This document shows positions 8,289-17,480 of a stretch of 33,255 nucleotides of DNA, piece by piece. The stretch comes from Methylophaga sp. Lineage in GTDB: Bacteria > Pseudomonadota > Gammaproteobacteria > Nitrosococcales > Methylophagaceae. The DNA lies in the NCBI GenBank assembly GCA_026988435.1, contig JALSLH010000080.1, positions 1 to 33,255 on the forward strand, given 5' to 3'. The notes beneath the pieces were generated by a model that had not been told where the DNA came from, did no database searches, and saw only the letters and a list, made by a program, of their open reading frames with translations. Positions within the stretch are counted from its first letter, which is position 1. Every line of letters starts with the position of its first letter. The translations under genes were made by a program, and so were the position numbers.

Positions 8289-8861
8289 CTATTGTTCGAG
8301 TGTTTTACGAATTGTAAACGCACCACGAATATCGCCTAAAGAAAATCCTGTAGCTTGATCTTCTGGGTACAATTCACTCAAAGAAGTTTGAACAGGTTCG
8401 GCAATATTACTGCCGTGGCATTTTAGGCATACCGCACCAGTAGGAATTGCTTTCATCATTCTCAATTCTTGGCTGTCACCGTTTGTTACTTTCTCACTAA
8501 AAGTAAGTGTTTTAATTTCTTCGCCAGCTTGTTTACGCACTTCAAATTCATTAAGTACTTTCCGCTCCCAACAATCTGCTTTATTATCTGGGTTACGTAC
8601 TTTTAAGCTAGTTCGAGCAATCTCAAAACCATATTTTTCAGATAATGTTGCCGCTATAGTTGGCGCAACTTGATTGCACACTTGAATAGCTTCCGTTGGG
8701 CCGCCTGATTTCATAGCACCAACGAGTGCACTTTTCAATGTGGTAGCAAATTCTTTAATAGCTGCTTTACTTTGCATCTGAAATTCTTGTTGTTCATTCG
8801 CAATAACAGTATGAGATGTCAAGCCAATCAATGCGCATGACAGAATCATTAATTTTTTCAT
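8289..8861 (-). CDS. Exported c-type haem protein, DUF3365 (Tll0287-like)
   Basis: A 190-residue protein with a Sec signal (MKKLMILSCALIGLTSHTVIA) and one haem c motif, CLKCH, near residue 147. The body, with AIQVCNQVAPTIAATLSEKYG, VRNPDNKAD and the end DIRGAFTIRKTL, matches the DUF3365/Tll0287-like fold: periplasmic, PAS-like, often a redox sensor or electron carrier. Reading on the minus strand, GGAG precedes the ATG by six bases. It is the second gene of a pair with a YgaP-like membrane protein nine bases upstream. The pairing of a periplasmic haem protein and this membrane domain points to sulfide or thiol redox chemistry, but that is inference. It ends at the bidirectional terminator. 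Confidence 0.87.
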   Translation of the reverse strand: MKKLMILSCALIGLTSHTVIANEQQEFQMQSKAAIKEFATTLKSALVGAMKSGGPTEAIQVCNQVAPTIAATLSEKYGFEIARTSLKVRNPDNKADCWERKVLNEFEVRKQAGEEIKTLTFSEKVTNGDSQELRMMKAIPTGAVCLKCHGSNIAEPVQTSLSELYPEDQATGFSLGDIRGAFTIRKTLEQ

Positions 8862-8870
8862 TTGAAACTC

Positions 8871-9074
8871 CTAGTCGAAAGCATGCCCAGCTTTTTTGCC
8901 TGCTGCTTTTAACATTTTAGCTAAAGGGCAGAAACCAGTGAACGCTGCTTGAAATAAATTAGCACCCACAAAAGCAGTTAACCATAACCAGTTAACGCTA
9001 TGGAATTGAGAAAGTACAAGGCTTATTAAAATCATCCCACCCGCAAAGGCAAGAACAAGTCGATCAATATTCAT
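8871..9074 (-). CDS. YgaP-like inner-membrane protein, DUF2892
   Basis: A 67-residue protein with two hydrophobic segments ([17 protein letters not shown] and [16 protein letters not shown]) followed by [14 protein letters not shown]. This is the DUF2892/YgaP transmembrane domain, here without the rhodanese domain that E. coli YgaP carries. The conserved cysteine in GFCPL is present. In many bacteria such proteins lie with sulfide or thiol-responsive genes. GGAG lies six bases before the ATG, and a good sigma70 promoter precedes it. First gene of the two-gene minus-strand unit with the DUF3365 haem protein. Confidence 0.87.
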   Translation of the reverse strand: MNIDRLVLAFAGGMILISLVLSQFHSVNWLWLTAFVGANLFQAAFTGFCPLAKMLKAAGKKAGHAFD

Positions 9075-9087
9075 TTGAATCTCCTAA

Positions 9088-9103
9088 ATTAGTATTTTCT
9101 AAT
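9088..9103 (-). promoter_or_regulatory. Candidate operator overlapping the transcription start
   Basis: ATTAG-N6-CTAAT is a perfect 5-bp inverted repeat lying just after the -10 box, where a repressor would block initiation. Its position and AT-rich form suit an ArsR-type (BigR/YgaV-like) regulator, but no regulator gene is nearby, so this is speculative. Confidence 0.35.
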
Positions 9104-9110
9104 ATACCCT

Positions 9111-9138
9111 ATATTACTATAGTTAAAAGCGCTGTCAA
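9111..9138 (-). promoter_or_regulatory. Sigma70 promoter of the DUF2892-DUF3365 unit
   Basis: On the minus strand a perfect -35 TTGACA (9133-9138) is followed after 16 bases by TAATAT (9111-9116). It points at the DUF2892 gene, whose start codon is about 35 bases downstream of the -10 box. Confidence 0.65.
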
Positions 9139-9239
9139 TAGAAATAACGCAACACCAACTTATATTTTTGCAATAGCCTTGTGCTATAGGCTTTTATCCT
9201 GCTACTCTCCATTAGATACAAAATTAATCACATAAATAA

Positions 9240-11159
<1,920 letters not shown>

Positions 11160-11178
11160 ATATGAGACGAGATAAACA

Positions 11179-13419
11179 ATGACTTCAGCAGTAGATGATT
11201 TAGAACGGCTACCCGTTCGAGAGTTTACCGAAAAGGCGTATTTGGACTATTCCATGTACGTTATTTTAGATCGAGCCTTACCAAACGTGGGTGATGGTCT
11301 AAAACCTGTTCAACGCCGTATTATTTATGCGATGTCAGAGCTGGGATTAAGCTCTGTCTCAAAACACAAAAAATCTGCGCGTACTGTCGGTGATGTATTA
11401 GGTAAATATCACCCACATGGCGATTCTGCTTGTTATGAAGCAATGGTATTAATGGCACAGCCATTTTCATATCGTTATCCTTTAGTAGATGGTCAAGGCA
11501 ACTGGGGGTCAATGGATGATCCTAAATCATTTGCGGCGATGCGTTATACCGAATCAAAACTCACGGCCTATGCACAAACCTTATTGGGTGAATTAGCTCA
11601 GGGTACAGTTGATTGGGTGCCTAACTTTGATGGCACGATGAACGAGCCTGAGTTATTACCTGCTCGCTTACCCAATATATTATTAAATGGAGGTAGTGGT
11701 ATTGCAGTAGGTATGGCAACCGATATTCCGCCTCATAATTTACGCGAAGTAGTGAATGCTTGTTTGCAATTACTGAAAAAACCAACCACCAAACTTGAAG
11801 CATTATTAGAAGATGTCAAAGGGCCTGATTTCCCCACGGGCGGTGAAATAGTTTCTTCGCGAGAAGATTTAAACAAAATCTACACCACAGGTCATGGCAG
11901 TGTGCGGCAACGGGCTTGTTATGAGAAAACTAAAGACGGTGAAATTATTATTAATGCCCTGCCTTACCAAGTGTCAGGTGCAAAAATAATCGAGCAAATT
12001 GCTAACCAGATGAATGCTAAAAAACTGCCAATGGTTGCCGATCTTCGTGATGAGTCGGATCATGCACAACCAGTGAGATTAGTGATTGTACCGCGCTCAA
12101 ATCGTGTAGATATTGAAGGTTTGATGTCACATCTATTTGCTTCAACCGACTTAGAAAAAAGCCATCGCGTTAATATGAATATGATTGGTTTAGATGGTCG
12201 TCCACAAGTTAAAAACTTGAAAGATATTCTCACCGAATGGTTAGTGTATCGAACGACAACCGTTCGCCGCCGCCTGCAATATCGTTTAGATAAAATTATC
12301 GATCGCATGCATGTGCTTGAGGGTTTGTTGGTTGCTTATCTCAATATTGATGAAGTCATTCATATTATTCGCACAGAAGATGAGCCTAAACCAGTTTTAA
12401 TGGAGCGTTTCGGCATAACTGATCGCCAGGCTGAAGCTGTTTTAGAATTAAAGCTACGTAATTTAGCCAAGTTAGAAGAAATGAAAATCCGTGGTGAGCT
12501 AGACGAGCTTGCCAAAGAGCGCAAATCACTAGAATTATTATTAAGCTCTGATACACGTCTAAAAACACTTATTCGCAAAGAAATCACTGCTGACGCTGAA
12601 AAATTTGGTGACGATCGCCGCAGCGCAATTGTGCAACGTCATGCAGCTAAAGCATTAAGTGAAAGTGAGTTGTTACCAACAGAGCCGTTAACTATAGTGT
12701 TATCTGAAAGTGGCTGGGTTCGAGCGGCAAAAGGTCATGATGTCGATGCTGAGGCACTCAATTATCGCACGGGCGATCGTTATATGCTGTCCGTCAATGC
12801 ACGTAGCAATCAGCAGATTGTATTTTTAGATTCTACAGGTCGAAGTTACTCCATTCCTGCCCATACTCTGCCTTCAGCACGAGGCCAAGGAGAACCGCTT
12901 AGCGGTCGATTACAAACCCCACCCGATGCACGCTTTGTTGCAGTGATGGCGGGCGAACTAGATAAGCCGCTATTATTATCCAATACGGCAGGTTACGGTT
13001 TTATCACTACATTAGAAAATTTATTAGCCAAAAATAAAGCAGGTAAAGCCTTATTTAATCTGCCAGAAGGTGCGGAAATCTTGCCACCACTTTGGATTGA
13101 AAATGCTAATGATAGCTTAGCCGTTACTGCTGGAGATGGTCGATTATTAGTCTTTGCAGCCAGCGAGATGCCAAACCTAAATCGAGGTAAAGGTGTACGT
13201 TTAATTAATATTCCGCAAGCGCGATTTATCAGCAAACAAGAATACTTACATTCGGTAACGGTAGTGCCCGAAAATAGGAGCCTGACCTTGTTTGCCGGAA
13301 AACGTCATTTAACCTTAAAACCTGCTGACTTAGCCCATTACACAGGTGATCGTGGTAAACGAGGTAATAAATTACCCCGAGGCCTACAAAAAGTGACCAA
13401 GGTTGAAGTTGCAGAATAG
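11179..13419 (+). CDS. parC: DNA topoisomerase IV subunit A
   Basis: A 746-residue DNA-cleaving subunit, the usual ParC length. The winged-helix core starts [18 protein letters not shown]; the active-site tyrosine is Y123 in AAMRYTES. The quinolone-determining stretch reads [18 protein letters not shown], with S83 and E87 at the positions equivalent to E. coli S80 and E84, so the common resistance changes are absent. The C-terminal part, from about residue 500, is the beta-pinwheel domain. A GAGACGAG run is the likely ribosome site. It is the second gene of the parEC operon; no intrinsic terminator is seen after it. Confidence 0.97.
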   Translation: MTSAVDDLERLPVREFTEKAYLDYSMYVILDRALPNVGDGLKPVQRRIIYAMSELGLSSVSKHKKSARTVGDVLGKYHPHGDSACYEAMVLMAQPFSYRYPLVDGQGNWGSMDDPKSFAAMRYTESKLTAYAQTLLGELAQGTVDWVPNFDGTMNEPELLPARLPNILLNGGSGIAVGMATDIPPHNLREVVNACLQLLKKPTTKLEALLEDVKGPDFPTGGEIVSSREDLNKIYTTGHGSVRQRACYEKTKDGEIIINALPYQVSGAKIIEQIANQMNAKKLPMVADLRDESDHAQPVRLVIVPRSNRVDIEGLMSHLFASTDLEKSHRVNMNMIGLDGRPQVKNLKDILTEWLVYRTTTVRRRLQYRLDKIIDRMHVLEGLLVAYLNIDEVIHIIRTEDEPKPVLMERFGITDRQAEAVLELKLRNLAKLEEMKIRGELDELAKERKSLELLLSSDTRLKTLIRKEITADAEKFGDDRRSAIVQRHAAKALSESELLPTEPLTIVLSESGWVRAAKGHDVDAEALNYRTGDRYMLSVNARSNQQIVFLDSTGRSYSIPAHTLPSARGQGEPLSGRLQTPPDARFVAVMAGELDKPLLLSNTAGYGFITTLENLLAKNKAGKALFNLPEGAEILPPLWIENANDSLAVTAGDGRLLVFAASEMPNLNRGKGVRLINIPQARFISKQEYLHSVTVVPENRSLTLFAGKRHLTLKPADLAHYTGDRGKRGNKLPRGLQKVTKVEVAE

Positions 13420-13474
13420 TAGTTAAGGCTTCCACCCTCAAGTCTTTGATATAGTTGGTGAAATAGTAGGCTCA

Positions 13475-13510
13475 TTGAATGAAAGGATAATGTATGATAC
13501 TTTCATTCAA
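13475..13510. promoter_or_regulatory. 11-bp inverted repeat upstream of the OFA transporter
   Basis: TTGAATGAAAG and CTTTCATTCAA form perfect 11-bp arms around a 14-base spacer that itself contains a -10-like TATGAT. A-rich sequence, not T, follows, so it is not a plus-strand terminator. It lies 34 bases before the transporter start, where an operator or leader hairpin would be expected. Confidence 0.55.
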
Positions 13511-13543
13511 AAAAAACAATAAAAAATGAAAGGGAGAGATTTT

Positions 13544-15217
13544 ATGGCTGGGTTGTTTTCAAAGCAACGGATTGTCGCTAAAGAAGGTTTTAACCGTTGG
13601 TTGATTGCGCCTGCTGCATTGGGTATTCATTTATGCATAGGTTCTGTTTATGCTTGGAGTTTATTTAACCCAGCACTTGTTGCTCGAATAGGCGTTGTTA
13701 CCAGTGCCGCAGATGACTGGACACTCAAAAGTGTTGTTTGGATATTCACCGTAGCGATTGTTTTTCTTGGTTTATCTGCTGCTTTTGCAGGTAAATGGTT
13801 AGAAAAAGTCGGCCCCAGAATGGTCGGAACAATTGCTGCCTTTTGTTGGGGTGGCGGTTTTATTATTGGCGGTCTAGGCATTGTTTCTGGGCAATTATGG
13901 TTGCTCTACCTTGGTTATGGCGTGTTAGGTGGTTGTGGTTTAGGCTTAGGATATATCTCTCCCGTTAGCACATTAATTCGATGGTTCCCTGATCGCCGAG
14001 GAATGGCAACAGGCCTCGCTATTATGGGGTTTGGCGGCGGTGCAATGATTGCCAAATTTATGATTACACCTATGATGAAGTCTTTCTACCGTGCTCCAGA
14101 ATATTTGGGTTCATTAGATAGTGTAAATTTAATAACAGAAGCAGGACGCCGTGTTGTTGAAGTGGCGGGTGAATTGCGAGAAGTTGTCGTAATTGGTGCA
14201 AATGATGTGGCAAGTATGCTGGTCTCTGGACCAGAAGGCGTCTATTTAGCTGGAACAGGCAATATCGGTGTGGCACAAACCTTCTTTACTTTAGGTGTGG
14301 TTTATTTCGTGATTATGCTGATCGCCGCATTTTCATATCGAATCCCAAAAGAAGGATGGGCACCGGAAGGTTATATTGCTCCAGATGAGTCTAAAAGTAT
14401 GATTACTGAGCATGATGTGCACATTGACCAAGCATTAAAAACACCACAATTTTGGCAATTATGGCTTATGTTATGTTTGAATGTAACAGCAGGAATAGGT
14501 GTTATTTCAGTTGCTAAAACAATGATGAAAGATATTTTTGGTGGCGCATTGCCTGACATAGTGAATCTAGAATTTGCCGCAACCTATGTACTTATGATTA
14601 GTGCGTTTAATATGGTGGGTCGCTTTTTCTGGGCAAGTGCATCGGATTATCTAGGTCGTAAAAACACGTACTTTATATTCTTTGGTTTAGGTGCTTTGCT
14701 TTATGCTTCTATTCCCTTTGCTGCACAAGCTGTGAGTGTAGAGCCTTCAATAATGTGGCTTATCATGTTTTATGCGGCAACCATGTTGATCTTTACGATG
14801 TATGGCGGCGCATTTGCCACAATTCCAGCTTATTTAGCAGATATTTTTGGTACAAAATTTGTTGGCGGTATCCATGGTCGTTTATTAACGGCATGGAGTA
14901 CGGCGGGCGTGCTCGGTCCACTGGCGATTACATCATTGCGTGAAAGTGCAACAGCAAAAGCAATTCAAAATTTGGTTGATAAAATAGACCCTAGCTCATT
15001 CCAAACCGCTTTTGGTGCGGGTGTTGGCCAATTAGAAAGCCTGATGGAAGCAAAAACAGTGACCATAGCAAAATTAATGGAAATAGCACCGTCAGGAACA
15101 GTTGATCCAACGCCAAGCTTATATAATCAAACAATGTATTTAATGGCCGGTTTATTGGTTGTGGCATTTATGGCTAATTTCTTTATGAAACCCGTGCATC
15201 ATTCTCATCATATGTAA
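13544..15217 (+). CDS. OFA-family MFS transporter (formate/oxalate type)
   Basis: A 557-residue permease with about twelve membrane segments. The OFA subfamily is recognised from ALGIHLCIGSVYAWSLFNPA in the first segment and LGYISPVSTLIRWFPDRRG with MATGLAIMGFGGGA in the middle. Two loops are long: roughly residues 185-235 between the halves and a hydrophilic stretch of about 60 residues before the last segment. The tail is histidine-rich (KPVHHSHHM). I choose the ATG with AAGGGAGAG eight bases upstream instead of an ATG six codons earlier, because that ribosome site lies between the two. Family members exchange oxalate and formate or carry other carboxylates; the soluble formate dehydrogenase 550 bases downstream makes formate uptake a reasonable inference. 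An 11-bp inverted repeat precedes it. Confidence 0.87.
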   Translation: MAGLFSKQRIVAKEGFNRWLIAPAALGIHLCIGSVYAWSLFNPALVARIGVVTSAADDWTLKSVVWIFTVAIVFLGLSAAFAGKWLEKVGPRMVGTIAAFCWGGGFIIGGLGIVSGQLWLLYLGYGVLGGCGLGLGYISPVSTLIRWFPDRRGMATGLAIMGFGGGAMIAKFMITPMMKSFYRAPEYLGSLDSVNLITEAGRRVVEVAGELREVVVIGANDVASMLVSGPEGVYLAGTGNIGVAQTFFTLGVVYFVIMLIAAFSYRIPKEGWAPEGYIAPDESKSMITEHDVHIDQALKTPQFWQLWLMLCLNVTAGIGVISVAKTMMKDIFGGALPDIVNLEFAATYVLMISAFNMVGRFFWASASDYLGRKNTYFIFFGLGALLYASIPFAAQAVSVEPSIMWLIMFYAATMLIFTMYGGAFATIPAYLADIFGTKFVGGIHGRLLTAWSTAGVLGPLAITSLRESATAKAIQNLVDKIDPSSFQTAFGAGVGQLESLMEAKTVTIAKLMEIAPSGTVDPTPSLYNQTMYLMAGLLVVAFMANFFMKPVHHSHHM

Positions 15218-15229
15218 AAGTATTTTGTT

Positions 15230-15243
15230 TTGATTTAGATCAT
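15230..15243 (+). promoter_or_regulatory. FNR/CRP-like binding site
   Basis: TTGATTTAGATCAT differs from the FNR consensus TTGAT-N4-ATCAA at one base. It lies 74 bases before the small YdcH-like gene and 12 bases after the transporter stop, a suitable place for an activator site. No convincing -10 box is seen at the matching distance. Confidence 0.45.
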
Positions 15244-15316
15244 AGAAATAATAATTCTGAGTTTTATTTTTGTGTAGGAGTGGTAAGCTTTATCTATTAA
15301 AACAGAGGAGCATATA

Positions 15317-15559
15317 ATGCCATTAACACATCACCCTTTAGTCAAAGAATTTCCAGAATACAAAGCTGAAATCCATGCACTAAAATCAAGTAATAACTAT
15401 TTCCATCATTTGATGGAGCGCTATGAAGCCATTGATAAACAGATTTATCGAATTCAGAGCGGCGAAGAGCCTACCAGTGATGATTATGTTAATCGGCTAC
15501 GTAAAGAAAGACTTCATATAAAAGATGAATTGAGACAGATAATCATCGAAAATAAATGA
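15317..15559 (+). CDS. YdcH-like small coiled-coil protein, DUF465
   Basis: An 80-residue, charged, helical protein. HHPLVKEFPEYKAEIHALK followed by FHHLMERYEAIDKQIYRI and a second helix LRKERLHIKDELRQII is the DUF465 pattern of E. coli YdcH; the family has no settled function. GGAG precedes the ATG by seven bases. It lies between the OFA transporter and the formate dehydrogenase genes with an FNR-like site upstream, so it may be expressed with changing oxygen or formate supply. The 208 bases after it hold no recognisable gene and no confident promoter. Confidence 0.85.
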   Translation: MPLTHHPLVKEFPEYKAEIHALKSSNNYFHHLMERYEAIDKQIYRIQSGEEPTSDDYVNRLRKERLHIKDELRQIIIENK

Positions 15560-15767
15560 TGACTTAAATCGCTAAATGACCTTTTCAGATGTTATTTTGA
15601 ACTGTACTTTTTTTAAAGATAAATATATACTTTTGTAATGATCCACGGGGCTATCCGTAAATAAAAACATCAATAAAATTGTGTCTATTTAAGGAACTGT
15701 GCTTGAGTAAGTAACACCAATTCAAACACTGCATTAACATTTAACTTTAAGAATATGAGAAGTCTAG

Positions 15768-17480
15768 ATGAGCAAGCAGGAAATTAGCACTCGCAAATCC
15801 GGTAACAAATTAAAATTACCCCGTGCCGTAGGCAAAGGCCGACAAGTCGACTCTAAGGCGTTAGCTGAAGTTCAGGCATTATTGGGGGATGAATCTCGTC
15901 AGAAAGATTTATTAATAGAACACCTCCATAAAATCCAAGATAAATATAAACACCTCTCGGCTGAACATCTGGTCGCCTTGGCGCGAGAAATGAATCTTTC
16001 AAAAGTAGAAGTGTATGAAGTCGCCACGTTCTACCATCACTTTGATGTGGTTAAAGAGGGCGAAACGCCACCACCTGAGTTAACAGTGCGTGTGTGCGAA
16101 TCATTAACCTGTAGCATGAAGGGTTCAGAAAGTTTAGTTAATTCATTAGAAAATACATTAGGTAAAGATGTTCGTGTTCAACGTGTTCCTTGTGTTGGCC
16201 GCTGTGAAAAAGCGCCAGTAGCTGTAGTGGGAATGAATCCGATTGAAGAAGCCGATGTTTCGAAGGTGGAAACAGCCGTTAAAAACAACAATATCGAACC
16301 AGAAGCATTACAGCCCATTGAATATGAAGCTTATCGGGAAAACGGTGGCTACAACACCTATCGTATGTGTAGGAATGGCACCTATGATATTGATAAGGTG
16401 CTAGATTCAATGGATGACTCAGGTTTACGCGGTTTGGGTGGTGCGGGTTTCCCAGCTGGCCGTAAATGGCGCATTGTTCGCGGTATGCCAGATCCAAAAT
16501 TAATGGCCGTTAATATCGATGAAGGTGAACCAGGTACATTAAAAGATAAGTATTATTTAGAGCGTGATCCACATTGCTTCTTAGAAGGTATGTTAATCGG
16601 TGCATGGGCTACAGGTATTGATGAAATTTATATTTACCTGCGTGATGAATATGCTGCCATTAGAAACGTGCTTGAAGTTGAAGTTGCTAAATTAGTGGCT
16701 AATCCACCGGTTGAAGATATGCCAATTATTCACCTTCGCCGTGGTGCGGGTGCTTATATCTGTGGCGAAGAATCAGCGATGATTGAATCGATTGAAGGTA
16801 AACGCGGTATGCCACGTTTACGTCCGCCATTTGTAGCTGAAGTGGGTTTGTTTGGCAGACCAACGCTAGAACACAATATGGAATCGTTGTATTGGGTGCG
16901 TGATATTTTAGAAAAAGGGCCCAGTTGCTTAACCGACCATGGTCGAAATGGTCGTGTTGGTTTGCGTTCATTCTCAGTCAGTGGTCGCGTTAATAAACCG
17001 GGCGTACATCTTGCTGATGCCGGCATCACCATGATTGAATTAATTGAAGAATATTGTGGTGGAATGGAAGAGGGTCATCAGTTTTATGGTTATTTCCCCG
17101 GCGGCGCATCTGGCGGTATCCTGCCTGCATCACTAGGTAATGTGCCGTTAGATTTTGATACCTTGCAAGAATATGATTGCTTTATTGGTAGTGCAGCGAT
17201 AGTTGTATTCTCTGACCAAGATAAAGCGCGTGATTTAGCCGTCAATGCAATGAAGTTCTTTGAAGAAGAATCCTGTGGGCAATGTACGCCATGTCGTGTC
17301 GGTACAGCTAAGGCGGTTACCTTGATGGAAAAACCGCAATGGGATGAAGATTTATTAGAAGAATTATCAGAAGTGATGATTGATTCGTCTATTTGTGGTT
17401 TAGGTCAAGCCGCGCCAAACCCTGTTCGCAGTGTGATGAAATACTTTCCAGATGAATTAACAAAAGAGGGGGCGAAATAA
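15768..17480 (+). CDS. NAD-dependent formate dehydrogenase, beta subunit (NuoE-NuoF fusion)
   Basis: A 570-residue diaphorase subunit that passes electrons from the alpha subunit to NAD+. Residues 25-165 are NuoE-like, with a [2Fe-2S] site of C110, C115, C142 and C146. From about residue 190 it is NuoF-like: an FMN site at RGLGGAGFPAGRKW (221-234), an NAD(H) region at GAYICGEESAMIESIEGKRG (from 328), and a [4Fe-4S] site of C503, C506, C509 and C543. NuoE and NuoF (FdsG and FdsB) are separate in Ralstonia/Cupriavidus but fused in Methylobacterium Fdh1, whose beta subunit is about this long. The start is supported by GAGAAG upstream. The stop overlaps the alpha-subunit ATG by one base. A soluble hydrogenase diaphorase was considered but the alpha partner settles it. 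Confidence 0.93.
   Translation: MSKQEISTRKSGNKLKLPRAVGKGRQVDSKALAEVQALLGDESRQKDLLIEHLHKIQDKYKHLSAEHLVALAREMNLSKVEVYEVATFYHHFDVVKEGETPPPELTVRVCESLTCSMKGSESLVNSLENTLGKDVRVQRVPCVGRCEKAPVAVVGMNPIEEADVSKVETAVKNNNIEPEALQPIEYEAYRENGGYNTYRMCRNGTYDIDKVLDSMDDSGLRGLGGAGFPAGRKWRIVRGMPDPKLMAVNIDEGEPGTLKDKYYLERDPHCFLEGMLIGAWATGIDEIYIYLRDEYAAIRNVLEVEVAKLVANPPVEDMPIIHLRRGAGAYICGEESAMIESIEGKRGMPRLRPPFVAEVGLFGRPTLEHNMESLYWVRDILEKGPSCLTDHGRNGRVGLRSFSVSGRVNKPGVHLADAGITMIELIEEYCGGMEEGHQFYGYFPGGASGGILPASLGNVPLDFDTLQEYDCFIGSAAIVVFSDQDKARDLAVNAMKFFEEESCGQCTPCRVGTAKAVTLMEKPQWDEDLLEELSEVMIDSSICGLGQAAPNPVRSVMKYFPDELTKEGAK

Noticed and set aside
11401..11460. Quinolone-resistance change in parC
   Set aside because: The determining residues are Ser83 and Glu87, the susceptible form.
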